DNA of 64,000 nt. Origin: Atherix ibis (taxonomy: Eukaryota; Arthropoda; Insecta; Diptera; Athericidae). A program made the position numbers and the translations under genes. The DNA lies in contig OY282608.1 of assembly GCA_958298945.1 (NCBI GenBank), positions 79,718,806-79,782,805 of the forward strand, in the 5' to 3' direction. Each line of letters starts with the position of its first letter. Position 1 is the first letter of the stretch. The notes beneath the pieces are model-generated. The model worked only from the letters and a program-made list of their open reading frames with translations, was not told the origin of the DNA and made no database searches. This document shows, one piece after another, positions 44,168-59,763 of this stretch.

Positions 44168-46299
44168 TAACAAACAAACAATTCAACAAACCAACAAACC
44201 ACAAACCAACAAACCAACAAACCAACAAACCAACAAACCAACAAACCAACAAACCAACAAACCAACAAACCAACAAACCAACAAACCAACAAACCAACAA
44301 ACCAACAAACCAACAAACCAACAAACTAATAAATGAATAAACCAACAAACCCACAAACCAACAAACCAACAAACAAACAAACCAACAAACCAACAAACCA
44401 ACAAACCAAAAAACCAACAAACCAACAAACCAACAAACCAACAAACCAACAAACCAACAAAGTAATAAATGAAAAAACCAATGAAACAACAAACCAACAA
44501 ACCAACAAACCAACAAACCAACAAACCAACAAACCAACAAACCAACAAACCAACAATCCAACAAACCAACAATTCAACAAACCAACAATTCAACAAACCA
44601 ACAAATCAACAAACCAACAAACCAACAAACCAACAAACCAACAAACCAACAAACTAATAAATGAATAAACCAACAAACCAACAACCAACAAACAAAAAAA
44701 CCAACAACCCAACAACCCAACAACCCAACAAACCAACAAACCAACAAACCAACAAACCAACAAACCAACAAACCAACAAACCAACAAACCAACAAACCAA
44801 CAAATGAACAAACCAACAAACCAACAAACCAACAAATCAACAAACCAACAAACCAACAAACCTACGAACGAACAAACCAAAAAACCAACAAACGAACAGA
44901 CGAACAAACCAACAAACCAACAAACCAACAAACCAACAAACCAACAAACCAACAAACCAACAAACCTACAAACCAAAAAACCAACAAACCAACAAACCAG
45001 CAGACCAACAAACCAACAAACGAGCAAACCAACAAACCAACAAACCAACAAACAAACAAACCAACAAACTAACAAACCAATAAACCAACAAACCAACAAA
45101 CCAACAAACAAACAAACCAACAAACCAACAAACCAACAAACGAACAAACCAACAAACCAACAAACTAAAAACGAACAAACCAACAAACCAACAAACTAAC
45201 AAACCAACAAACAAATAAACCAACAAACCAGCAAACCAACAAACCAACAAACGAGCAAACCAACAAACCAACAAACCAACAAACGAACAAACCAACAAAC
45301 CAACAAACCAACAAACCAACAAACCAACAAACCAACAAACAAACAAACCAACAAACGAACAAACCAACAAACCAACAAACCAACAAACCAACAAACCAAC
45401 AAACCAACAAAACAACAAACCAACAAACCAACAAACCAATAGACGAACAAACCAACAAACCAACAATCCAACCAACCAACAAACCAACAAACTAACAAAC
45501 CAACAAACCAACAAACCAACAAACCAACAAACGAGCAAACCAACAAACCAACAAACAAATAAACCAACAAACCAACAAACCAACAAACTAACAAACAAAC
45601 AATTCAACAAACCAACAAACCACAAACCAACAAACCAACAAACCAGCAAACCAACAAACCAACAAACCAACAAACCAACAAACCAACAAACCAACAAACC
45701 GACAAACCAACAAACGAACAAACCAACATACCAACAAACCAACAAACCAACAAACCAACAAACCAACAAACCACCAAACCAACAAACCAACAAACCAACA
45801 AACCAACAAACTAATAAATGAATAAACCAACAAACCAACAAACCAACAAGCCAACAAACAAACAAACCAACAAACCAACAAACCAACAAACCAACAAACC
45901 AACAAAGTAATAAATGAAAAAACCAATAAAACAACAAACCAACAAACTAACAAACCAACAAACCAACAATTCAACAAACCAAAAATTCAACAAACCAACA
46001 AATCAACAAACCAACAAACCAACAAACCAACAAACCAACAAACCAACAAACCAACAAACCAACAAACCAACAAAACAACAAACTAATAAATGAATAAACC
46101 AACAAACCAACAAACAACAATTCAACAAACTAACAAACCAACAAACCAACAAAGTAATAAATGAAAAAACCAATAAAACAACAAACCAACAAACCAACAA
46201 ACCAACAAACCAACAAACCAACAAACCAACAAACCAACAAACCAACAAACCAACAAACCAACAATTCAACCAACCAACAATTCAACAAACCAACAAATC
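44168..46299. repeat. Gamma array, further copies
   Basis: Gamma sequence with shorter repeats. 44.18-44.65 kb resembles 42.83-43.33 kb at about 1.33-1.35 kb offset. AATAAATGA landmarks occur near 44329, 44463, 44655, 45815, 45908, 46086 and 46156, increasingly close together to the right. Several short CAATTCAAC units accumulate near 45.97-46.28 kb. Confidence 0.65.
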
Positions 46300-46589
46300 A
46301 ACAAACCAACAAACCAACAAACCAACAAACCAACAAACCAACAAAACAACAAACCAACAAACCAACAAACCAACAAACCAACAAACAAACAAACCAACAA
46401 ACGAACAAACAAACAAACCAACAAACCAACAAACAACAAACCAACAAACCAACAAACCAACAAACCAACAAACCAATAAACCAACAAACCAACAAACCAA
46501 CAAACCAACAAACGAACAAACCAACAAACCAACAAACGAACAAACCAACAAACCAACAAACCAACAAACCAAAAAACCAACAAACCAAC
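46300..46589. repeat. Junction of gamma array with composite beta-delta repeat
   Basis: Here gamma sequence ends (last CAATTCAACC near 46263, with an off-phase AACCAACC) and beta-type sequence related to 29.8 kb begins (CAAAACAACAAACC near 46343, CAAACAACAAACC near 46430). No unique DNA separates them. Confidence 0.55.
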
Positions 46590-49500
46590 AAACCAGCAAA
46601 CCAACAAACCGACAAACGAGCAAACCAACAAACCAACAAACCAACAAAAAAACAAACCAACAAACGAACAAACCAATAATCCAACAAACCAACAAACCAA
46701 CAAACCAACAAACCAACAAACCAACAGACAAACAAATCAACAAACCAACAAACTAACAAACCAACAAACCAGCAAGCCAACAAACCAACGAACGAACAAA
46801 CCAAAAAACCAACAAACGAACAAACGAACAAACGAACAAACCAACAAACCAACAAACCAACAAACCAACAAACCAACAAACCAACAAACCAACAAACCAA
46901 CGAACCAACAAACAAACAAACAAACAAACTAACAAACCAACAAACCAACAAACCAGCAAACCAACAAACCAACAAACGAGCAAACCAACAAACCAACAAA
47001 CCAACAAACAAACAAACCAACAAACGAACAAACCAATAAACCAACAAACCAACAAACCAACAACCAACAAACCAACAAACCAACAAACCAACAAACTAAA
47101 AACGAACAAACCAACAAACCAACAAACTAACAAATCACTAAATAAATAAACCAATAAACCAATAAACCAACAAACCAACAAAGCAACAAACCAACAAACC
47201 AACAAACCAACAAACGAACAAACGAACAAACCAACAAACCAACAATCCAATAAACCAACAAACCAACAAACCAACAAACCAACAAACCAACAAACCAACA
47301 AACTAACAAACCAACAAACCAACTAACCAAGAAACCAATAACCAACAAACCAATAAACCAACAAACCAACAAATCAACAAACCAACAAACCAACAAACCA
47401 ACAAACGATCAAACCAAAAAACCAAAAAACCAACAAACCAACAAACCAACAAACGAACAAACCACAACCCAACAAAGCAACAAACCAACAAACGAACAAA
47501 CCAACAAACCAACAACCGAACAAACCAACAAACCAACAAACCAACAAACCAACAAACGAACAAACCAAAAAAACCAACAAACCAACAAACCAAGAAACCA
47601 ACAAACCAACAAACCAACAAACCAACAAACCAACAAACCAACAAACCAACAAACCAATAAACAAACCAATAAACAAACAAACTAACAAACCAACAAACCA
47701 ACAAACCAACAAACCAACAAACCAACAAACCAACAAACCAACAAACCAACAAACCAAGAAACCACAAACCAACAAAGCAACAAATCAACAAACCAACAAA
47801 CCAACAAACCAACAAACCAACAAACCAACGAACCAACAAACCAGCAAACCAACAAACCAACAAACCAACAAACCAACAAACCAACAAACCAACAAACCAA
47901 CAAACCAACAAACCAACAGACAAACAAACCAACAAACCAACAAACTAACAAACCAACAAACCAACAAGCCACCAAACCAACGAACGAACAAACCAAAAAA
48001 CCAACAAACGAACAAACGAACAAACGAACAAACCAACAAACCAACAAACCAACATACAAACAAACAAACAAACTAACAAACCAACAAACCAACAAACCAG
48101 CAAACCAACAAACCAACAAATGAGCAAACCAACAAACCAACAAACCAACAAACAAACAAACCAACAAACGAACAAACCAATAAACCAACAAACCAACAAA
48201 CCAACAACCAACAAACCAACAAACCAACAAACCAACAAACTAAAAACGAACAAACCAACAAACCAACAAACTAACAAACCAACAAATAAATAAACCAATA
48301 AACCAATAAACCAACAAACCAACAAAGCAACAAACCAACAAACCAACAAACCAACAAACCAACAAACCAACAAACGAACAAACGAACAAACCAACAAACC
48401 AACAATTCAATAAACCAACAAACCAACAAACCAACAAACCAACAAACCAACAAACCAACAAACTAACAAACCAACAAACCAACTAACCAACAAACCAATA
48501 ACCAACAAACCAGCAAACCAACAAACCGACAAACGAGCAAACCAACAAACCAACAAACCAACAAAAAAAACAAACTAACAAACGAACAAACCAATAAACC
48601 AACAAACCAACAAACCAACAAACCAACAAACCAACAAACCAACAGACAAACAAATCAACAAACCAACAAACTAACAAACCAACAAACCAGCAAGCCAACA
48701 AACCAACGAACGAACAAACCAAAAAACCAACAAACGAACAAACGAACAAACGAACAAACCAACAAACCAACAAACCAACAAACCAACAAACCAACAAACC
48801 AACAAACCAACAAACCAACAAACAAACAAACAAACAAACTAACAAACCAACAAACCAACAAACCAGCAAACCAACAAACCAACAAACGAGCAAACCAACA
48901 AACCAACAAACCAACAAACAAACAAACCAACAAACGAACAAACCAATAAACCAACAAACCAACAAACCAACAACCAACAAACCAACAAACCAACAAACCA
49001 ACAAACTAAAAACGAACAAACCAACAAACCAACAAACTAACAAATCACTAAATAAATAAACCAATAAACCAATAAACCAACAAACCAACAAAGCAACAAA
49101 CCAACAAACCAACAAACCAACAAACGAACAAACGAACAAACCAACAAACCAACAATCCAATAAACCAACAAACCAACAAACCAACAAACTAACAAACCAA
49201 CAAACCAACAAACCAACAAACTAACAAACCAACAAACCAACTAACCAAGAAACAAATAACCAACAAACCAATAAACCAACAAACCAACAAATCAACAAAC
49301 CAACAAACCAACAAACCAACAAACGATCAAACCAAAAAACCAAAAAACCAACAAACCAACAAACCAACAAACGAACAAACCACAACCCAACAAAGCAACA
49401 AACCAACAAACGAACAAACCAACAAACCAACAACCGAACAAACCAACAAACCAACAAACCAACAAACCAACAAACGAACAAACCAAAAAAACCAACAAAC

Positions 49501-51822
49501 CAAGAAACCAACAAACCAACAAACCAACAAACCAACAAACCAACAAACCAACAAACCAAGAAACCACAAACCAACAAAGCAACAAATCAACAAACCAACA
49601 AACCAACAAACCAACAAACCAACAAACCAACAAACCAACGAACCAACAAACCAGCAAACCAACAAACCAACAAACCAACAAACCAACAAACCAACAAACC
49701 AATAAACAAACCAATAAACAAACAAACTAACAAACCAACAAACCAACAAACCAACAAACCAACAAACCAACAAACCAACAAACCAACAAACCAAGAAACC
49801 ACAAACCAACAAAGCAACAAATCAACAAACCAACAAACCAACAAACCAACAAACCAACAAACCAACGAACCAACAAACCAGCAAACCAACAAACCAACAA
49901 ACCAACAAACCAACAAACCAACAAACCAACAAACCAACAAACCAACAAACCAACAGACAAACAAACCAACAAACCAACAAACTAACAAACCAACAAACCA
50001 ACAAGCCACCAAACCAACGAACGAACAAACCAAAAAACCAACAAACGAACAAACGAACAAACGAACAAACCAACAAACCAACAAACCAACAAACCAACAA
50101 ACCAACAAACCAACATACAAACAAACAAACAAACTAACAAACCAACAAACCAACAAACCAGCAAACCAACAAACCAACAAATGAGCAAACCAACAAACCA
50201 ACAAACCAACAAACAAACAAACCAACAAACGAACAAACCAATAAACCAACAAACCAACAAACCAACAACCAACAAACCAACAAACCAACAAACCAACAAA
50301 CTAAAAACGAACAAACCAACAAACCAACAAACTAACAAACCAACAAATAAATAAACCAATAAACCAATAAACCAACAAACCAACAAACCAACAAACCAAC
50401 AAACCAACAAACCAACAAACCAACAAACCAACAAACCAACAAACGAACAAACGAACAAACCAACAAACCAACAATTCAATAAACCAACAAACCAACAAAC
50501 CAACAAACCAACAAACCAACAAACCAACAAACTAACAAACCAACAAACCAACTAACCAACAAACCAATAACCAACAAACCAATAAACCAACAAACCAACA
50601 AATCAACAAACGAACAATTCAACAAACCAACACACCACAAACCAACAAACCAACAAACCAACAAACCAACAAACCAACAAACCAACACACCAAAAAACAA
50701 ACAAACCAACAAACCAACAAACCAACAAACTAAAAAACCAACAAACCAACAAACCAACAAACCAACAAACTAACAAACCAACAAACCAACAAACCAACAA
50801 ACCAACAAACCAACAAACCAACAAACGAGCAAACCAACAAACCAACAAACCAACAAACCAACAAACCAACAAACCAACAAACCAACAAACCAACAAACCA
50901 ACAAACCAACAAACAAACAAACCAACAAACGAACAAACAAACAAACCAAAAAACCAACAAACCAACAAACCAACAAACCAACAAACCAACAAACCAACAA
51001 ACCAACAAACCAACAAACCAACAAACCAACAAACCAACAAACCAACAAACCAACAAACCAACAAACCAACAAACCAACAAACGAACAAACCAACAAACCA
51101 ACAAACCAACAAACCAAAAAACCAACAAACCAACAAACCAGCAAACCAACAAACCGACAAACGAGCAAACCAACAAACCAACAAAAAAAACAAACCAACA
51201 AACGAACAAACCAATAAACCAACAAACCAACAAACCAACAAACCGACAAACCAACATACCAACAAACTAAAAACGAACAAACCAACAAACCAACAAACCA
51301 ACAAACCAACAAACAAATAAACCAACAAACCAACAAACCAACAAACCAACAAACGAACAATTCAGCAAACCAACAAACCAACAAACCAACAAGCCAACAA
51401 ACCAACAAACTAACAAACCCAGAAACGAACAAACCAACAACCCAAAAAACCAACAAACCAACAAACCAACAAACCTACAAACCAACAACCGAACAAACCA
51501 ACAAACCAACAAACCAACAAACCAACAAACCAACAAACCAACAAACCAACAAACCAACAAACCAACTAACCAACAAACCAACAAACCAACAGACAAACAA
51601 ACCAACAAACCAACAAACTAACAAACCAACAAACCAACAAGCCAACAAACCAACGAACGAACAAACCAAAAAACCAACAAACGAACAAACGAACAAACGA
51701 ACAAACCAACAAACCAACAAACCAACAAACCAACAAACGAACAAACCAACAAACCAACAAACAACCAAACAAAAAAACTAACAAACCAACAAACCAACAA
51801 ACCAGCAAACCAACAAACCAAC
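46590..51822. repeat. Composite beta-delta 5.23-kb tandem repeat, copy 2
   Basis: Left member of a tandem pair displaced by 5,233 bases up to about 48.6 kb and about 5,225 after that. Landmarks: A7 near 46646, AATGAGC at 48119, A8 near 48563, AATGAGC at 50180, A8 near 51183, CCCAGAAACG at 51418, ACAACCAAAC near 51760. A separate, older match is at 29.8-34.8 kb, so this is named copy 2. Confidence 0.85.
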
Positions 51823-54800
51823 AAACCAGCAAACCAACAAACCGACAAACGAGCAAACCAACAAACCAACAAACCAACAAAAAAACAAACCAACAAACGA
51901 ACAAACCAATAATCCAACAAACCAACAAACCAACAAACCAACAAACCAACAAACCAACAGACAAACAAATCAACAAACCAACAAACTAACAAACCAACAA
52001 ACCAGCAAGCCAACAAACCAACGAACGAACAAACCAAAAAACCAACAAACGAACAAACGAACAAACGAACAAACCAACAAACCAACAAACCAACAAACCA
52101 ACAAACCAACAAACCAACAAACCAACAAACCAACGAACCAACAAACAAACAAACAAACAAACTAACAAACCAACAAACCAACAAACCAGCAAACCAACAA
52201 ACCAACAAACGAGCAAACCAACAAACCAACAAACCAACAAACAAACAAACCAACAAACGAACAAACCAATAAACCAACAAACCAACAAACCAACAACCAA
52301 CAAACCAACAAACCAACAAACCAACAAACTAAAAACGAACAAACCAACAAACCAACAAACTAACAAATCACTAAATAAATAAACCAATAAACCAATAAAC
52401 CAACAAACCAACAAAGCAACAAACCAACAAACCAACAAACCAACAAACGAACAAACGAACAAACCAACAAACCAACAATCCAATAAACCAACAAACCAAC
52501 AAACCAACAAACCAACAAACCAACAAACCAACAAACTAACAAACCAACAAACCAACTAACCAAGAAACCAATAACCAACAAACCAATAAACCAACAAACC
52601 AACAAATCAACAAACCAACAAACCAACAAACCAACAAACGATCAAACCAAAAAACCAAAAAACCAACAAACCAACAAACCAACAAACGAACAAACCACAA
52701 CCCAACAAAGCAACAAACCAACAAACGAACAAACCAACAAACCAACAACCGAACAAACCAACAAACCAACAAACCAACAAACCAACAAACGAACAAACCA
52801 AAAAAACCAACAAACCAACAAACCAACAAACCAACAAACCAACAAACCAACAAACCAACAAACCAACAAACCAACAAACCAACAAACCAATAAACAAACC
52901 AATAAACAAACAAACTAACAAACCAACAAACCAACAAACCAACAAACCAACAAACCAACAAACCAACAAACCAACAAACCAACAAACCAAGAAACCACAA
53001 ACCAACAAAGCAACAAATCAACAAACCAACAAACCAACAAACCAACAAACCAACAAACCAACGAACCAACAAACCAGCAAACCAACAAACCAACAAACCA
53101 ACAAACCAACAAACCAACAAACCAACAAACCAACAAACCAACAAACCAACAGACAAACAAACCAACAAACCAACAAACTAACAAACCAACAAACCAACAA
53201 GCCACCAAACCAACGAACGAACAAACCAAAAAACCAACAAACGAACAAACGAACAAACGAACAAACCAACAAACCAACAAACCAACATACAAACAAACAA
53301 ACAAACTAACAAACCAACAAACCAACAAACCAGCAAACCAACAAACCAACAAATGAGCAAACCAACAAACCAACAAACCAACAAACAAACAAACCAACAA
53401 ACGAACAAACCAATAAACCAACAAACCAACAAACCAACAACCAACAAACCAACAAACCAACAAACCAACAAACTAAAAACGAACAAACCAACAAACCAAC
53501 AAACTAACAAACCAACAAATAAATAAACCAATAAACCAATAAACCAACAAACCAACAAAGCAACAAACCAACAAACCAACAAACCAACAAACCAACAAAC
53601 CAACAAACGAACAAACGAACAAACCAACAAACCAACAATTCAATAAACCAACAAACCAACAAACCAACAAACCAACAAACCAACAAACCAACAAACTAAC
53701 AAACCAACAAACCAACTAACCAACAAACCAATAACCAACAAACCAGCAAACCAACAAACCGACAAACGAGCAAACCAACAAACCAACAAACCAACAAAAA
53801 AAACAAACTAACAAACGAACAAACCAATAAACCAACAAACCAACAAACCAACAAACCAACAAACCAACAGACAAACAAATCAACAAACCAACAAACTAAC
53901 AAACCAACAAACCAGCAAGCCAACAAACCAACGAACGAACAAACCAAAAAACCAACAAACGAACAAACGAACAAACGAACAAACCAACAAACCAACAAAC
54001 CAACAAACCAACAAACCAACAAACCAACAAACCAACAAACCAACAAACAAACAAACAAACAAACTAACAAACCAACAAACCAACAAACCAGCAAACCAAC
54101 AAACCAACAAACGAGCAAACCAACAAACCAACAAACCAACAAACAAACAAACCAACAAACGAACAAACCAATAAACCAACAAACCAACAAACCAACAACC
54201 AACAAACCAACAAACCAACAAACCAACAAACTAAAAACGAACAAACCAACAAACCAACAAACTAACAAATCACTAAATAAATAAACCAATAAACCAATAA
54301 ACCAACAAACCAACAAAGCAACAAACCAACAAACCAACAAACCAACAAACGAACAAACGAACAAACCAACAAACCAACAATCCAATAAACCAACAAACCA
54401 ACAAACCAACAAACTAACAAACCAACAAACCAACAAACCAACAAACTAACAAACCAACAAACCAACTAACCAAGAAACCAATAACCAACAAACCAATAAA
54501 CCAACAAACCAACAAATCAACAAACCAACAAACCAACAAACCAACAAACGATCAAACCAAAAAACCAAAAAACCAACAAACCAACAAACCAACAAACGAA
54601 CAAACCACAACCCAACAAAGCAACAAACCAACAAACGAACAAACCAACAAACCAACAACCGAACAAACCAACAAACCAACAAACCAACAAACCAACAAAC
54701 GAACAAACCAAAAAAACCAACAAACCAAGAAACCAACAAACCAACAAACCAACAAACCAACAAACCAACAAACCAACAAACCAAGAAACCACAAACCAAC

Positions 54801-57050
54801 AAAGCAACAAATCAACAAACCAACAAACCAACAAACCAACAAACCAACAAACCAACAAACCAACGAACCAACAAACCAGCAAACCAACAAACCAACAAAC
54901 CAACAAACCAACAAACCAACAAACCAATAAACAAACCAATAAACAAACAAACTAACAAACCAACAAACCAACAAACCAACAAACCAACAAACCAACAAAC
55001 CAACAAACCAACAAACCAAGAAACCACAAACCAACAAAGCAACAAATCAACAAACCAACAAACCAACAAACCAACAAACCAACAAACCAACGAACCAACA
55101 AACCAGCAAACCAACAAACCAACAAACCAACAAACCAACAAACCAACAAACCAACAAACCAACAAACCAACAAACCAACAGACAAACAAACCAACAAACC
55201 AACAAACTAACAAACCAACAAACCAACAAGCCACCAAACCAACGAACGAACAAACCAAAAAACCAACAAACGAACAAACGAACAAACGAACAAACCAACA
55301 AACCAACAAACCAACAAACCAACAAACCAACATACAAACAAACAAACAAACTAACAAACCAACAAACCAACAAACCAGCAAACCAACAAACCAACAAATG
55401 AGCAAACCAACAAACCAACAAACCAACAAACAAACAAACCAACAAACGAACAAACCAATAAACCAACAAACCAACAAACCAACAACCAACAAACCAACAA
55501 ACCAACAAACCAACAAACCAACAAACTAAAAACGAACAAACCAACAAACCAACAAACTAACAAACCAACAAATAAATAAACCAATAAACCAATAAACCAA
55601 CAAACCAACAAACCAACAAACCAACAAACCAACAAACCAACAAACCAACAAACCAACAAACCAACAAACGAACAAACGAACAAACCAACAAACCAACAAT
55701 TCAATAAACCAACAAACCAACAAACCAACAAACCAACAAACCAACAAACCAACAAACTAACAAACCAACAAACCAACTAACCAACAAACCAATAACCAAC
55801 AAACCAATAAACCAACAAACCAACAAATCAACAAACGAACAATTCAACAAACCAACACACCACAAACCAACAAACCAACAAACCAACAAACCAACAAACC
55901 AACAAACCAACACACCAAAAAACAAACAAACCAACAAACCAACAAACCAACAAACTAAAAAACCAACAAACCAACAAACCAACAAACCAACAAACTAACA
56001 AACCAACAAACCAACAAACCAACAAACCAACAAACCAACAAACCAACAAACGAGCAAACCAACAAACCAACAAACCAACAAACCAACAAACCAACAAACC
56101 AACAAACCAACAAACCAACAAACCAACAAACCAACAAACCAACAAACAAACAAACCAACAAACGAACAAACAAACAAACCAAAAAACCAACAAACCAACA
56201 AACCAACAAACCAACAAACCAACAAACCAACAAACCAACAAACCAACAAACCAACAAACCAACAAACCAACAAACCAACAAACCAACAAACCAACAAACC
56301 AACAAACCAACAAACGAACAAACCAACAAACCAACAAACCAACAAACCAAAAAACCAACAAACCAACAAACCAGCAAACCAACAAACCGACAAACGAGCA
56401 AACCAACAAACCAACAAAAAAAACAAACCAACAAACGAACAAACCAATAAACCAACAAACCAACAAACCAACAAACCGACAAACCAACATACCAACAAAC
56501 TAAAAACGAACAAACCAACAAACCAACAAACCAACAAACCAACAAACAAATAAACCAACAAACCAACAAACCAACAAACGAACAATTCAGCAAACCAACA
56601 AACCAACAAACCAACAAGCCAACAAACCAACAAACTAACAAACCCAGAAACGAACAAACCAACAACCCAAAAAACCAACAAACCAACAAACCAACAAACC
56701 TACAAACCAACAACCGAACAAACCAACAAACCAACAAACCAACAAACCAACAAACCAACAAACCAACAAACCAACAAACCAACAAACCAACTAACCAACA
56801 AACCAACAAACCAACAGACAAACAAACCAACAAACCAACAAACTAACAAACCAACAAACCAACAAGCCAACAAACCAACGAACGAACAAACCAAAAAACC
56901 AACAAACGAACAAACGAACAAACGAACAAACCAACAAACCAACAAACCAACAAACCAACAAACGAACAAACCAACAAACCAACAAACAACCAAACAAAAA
57001 AACTAACAAACCAACAAACCAACAAACCAGCAAACCAACAAACCAACAAA
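51823..57050. repeat. Composite beta-delta 5.23-kb tandem repeat, copy 3
   Basis: Right member of the pair. A7 near 51879, AATGAGC at 53352 and 55397, A8 near 53796 and 56416, CCCAGAAACG at 56643. Differences from copy 2 include one fewer octamer near 53.83 kb, one fewer near 55.32 kb, one more near 55.51 kb, and CCAAC at 52826 where copy 2 has CCAAG at 47593. The match ends near 57.04 kb: copy 2 reads CCAGCAAACC there and copy 3 reads CGAGCAAACC. Confidence 0.85.
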
Positions 57051-57900
57051 CGAGCAAACCAACAAACCAACAAACCAACAAACAAACAAACCAACAAACG
57101 AACAAACCAATAAACCAACAAACCAACAAACCAACAACCAACAAACCAACAAACCAACAAACCAACAAACTAAAAACGAACAAACCAATAAATCAACAAA
57201 CTAACAAACCACTAAATAAATAAACCAATAAACCAATAAACCAACAAACCAACAAAGCAACAAACCAACAAACCAACAAACCAACAAACCAACAAACGAA
57301 CAAACGAACAAACCAACAAACCAACAATCCAATAAACAAACAAACCAACAAACCAACAAACCAACAAACCAACAAACCAACAAACTAACAAACCAACAAA
57401 CCAACTAACCAACAAACCAATAACCAACAAACCAATAAACCAACAAACCAACAAATCAACAAACGAACAATTCAACAAACCAACACACCACAAACCAACA
57501 AACCAACAAACCAACAAACCAACAAACCAATACACCAAAAAACAAACAAACCAACAAACCAACAAACCAACAAACTAACAAACCAACAAACCAACAAACC
57601 AACAAACCAACAAACTAACAAACCAACAAACCAACAAACCAACAAACCAACAAACCAACAAACAAGCAAACCAACAAACCAACAAACCAACAAACCAACA
57701 AACCAACAAACCAACAAACCAACAAACAAACAAACCAACAAACGAACAAACCAACAAACCAACAAACCAACAAACCAACAAACCAACAAACCAACAAACC
57801 AACAAACCAACAAACCAACAAACCAACAAACCAACAAACCAACAAACGAACAAAACAACAAACCAACAAACCAACAAACCAAAAAACCAACAAACCAACA
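57051..57900. repeat. Beta segment after the composite repeat
   Basis: Beta-type sequence with CACTAAATAAAT near 57210, CAATTC near 57469 and CACACCACAAACC near 57483. It has no exact equivalent between copy 1 and delta-prime at 34.8 kb, where this length is shorter. Confidence 0.55.
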
Positions 57901-58270
57901 AACCAGCAAACCAACAAACCGACAAACGAGCAAACCAACAAACCAACAAACCAACAAAAAAACAAACCAACAAACGAACAAACCAATAAACCAACAAACC
58001 AACAAACCAACAAACCAACAAACCAACATACACACAAACTAAAAGCGAACAAACCAACAAACCAACAAACCAACAAACCAACAAACCAACAAACAAATAA
58101 ACCAACAAACCAACAAACCAACAAACGAACAATTCAACAAACCAATAAACCAACAAACCAACAAGCCAACAAACCAACAAACTAACAAACCAAGAAACGA
58201 ACAAACCAACAACTTAACAAACCAACAAACCAACAAACCAACAAACCAACAAACCAACAAACGAACAAAC
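57901..58270. repeat. Delta-prime module, copy 2
   Basis: Matches 35.16-35.45 kb. CCGAC near 57919, A7 near 57956, CATACACAC near 58027, AAAAGCGAAC near 58042 (AAAACGAAC type in copy 1) and CCAAGAAACG near 58192. Confidence 0.6.
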
Positions 58271-59763
58271 CAAAAAAACTAACAAACCAAGAAACCAACA
58301 AACCAACAAACCAACAAACCAACAAACCAATAAACAAACAAACTAACAAACCAACAAACCAACAAACCAACGAACCAACAAACCAACAAACCAACAAACC
58401 AACAAACGAACAAACCAACAAACCAACAAACCAACAAACCAACAAACCAACAAACCAACAAACCAACAAACCAACAGACCAACAAACCAACAAACCAACA
58501 AACCAACAAACCAACAAACCAACCAACCAACAAACCAACGATCGAACAAACCAAAAAACCAACAAACGAACAAACGAACAAACCAACAAGCCAACAAACC
58601 AACAAACCAACAAACCAACAAACCAACAAACCAACAAACCAACAAACCAACAAACCAAAAAACCAACAAACCAACAAACCAGCAAACCAACAAACCAACA
58701 AACGAGCAAACCAACAAACCAACATACCAACAAACAAACAAACCAACAAACGAACAAACCAATAAACCAACAAACCAACAAACCAACAAACCAACAAACC
58801 AACAAACTAAAAACGAACAAACCAACAAACCAACAAACTAACAAACCAACAAACATATAAACCAATAAACCAACAAAACAACAAACCAAAAAACCAACAA
58901 ACGAACAAACCAACAAACCAACAATCCAACAAACCAACAAACCAACAAACCAACAAACCAACAAACCAACAAACTAACAAACTAACAAACAAACAAACCA
59001 ACAAACCAACAAACCAATAGACGAACAAACCAACAAACCAACAATCTAACAAACCAACAAACCAACAAACTAACAAACCAACAAACCAACAAACCAACAA
59101 ACCAACAAACGAGCAAACCAACAAACCAACAAACAAATAAACCAGCAAACCAACAAACCAACGAACTAACAAACAAACAATTCAACAAACCAACAAACCG
59201 CAAACCAACAAACCAACAAACTAACAAACCAACACACAAACAAACCAACAAACCAACAAACTAACAAACCAACAAACCAACAAACCAACAAACCAACGAA
59301 CGAACAAACCAAAAAACCAAGAAACGAACAGACGAACAAACCAACAAACCAACAAACCAAAAAACCAACAAACCAACAAACCAACAAACCAACAAACCTA
59401 CAAACCAACAAACCAACAAACCAACAAACCAGCAGACCAACAAACCAACAAACAAGCAAACCAACAAACCAACAAACCAACAAACAAACAAACCAACAAA
59501 CGAACAAACCAATAAACCAACAAACCAACAAACCAATAAACCAACAAACCAACAAACCAACAAACCAACAAACTAAAAACGAACAAACCAACAAACCAAC
59601 AAACTAACAAACCAACAAACAAATAAACCAATAAACCAACAAACCAACACACCAACAAACCAACAAACCAACAAACCAACAAACCAACAAACCAACAAAC
59701 CAACAAACCAACAAACCAACAAACCAACAAACCAACAAACCAACAAACCAACAAACCAACAAA
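58271..59763. repeat. Gamma array, collinear with 35.6-37.0 kb
   Basis: Follows 35.6-37.0 kb at an offset of 22,718 bases over much of its length: CGATCGAAC near 58539, AACATATAAACC near 58854, CCGCAAA at 59198 (36480 plus 22,718). A substitution inside is CCAAGAAACGAACAG near 59316, where the earlier copies have CCAACAAACGAACAG. Confidence 0.75.
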
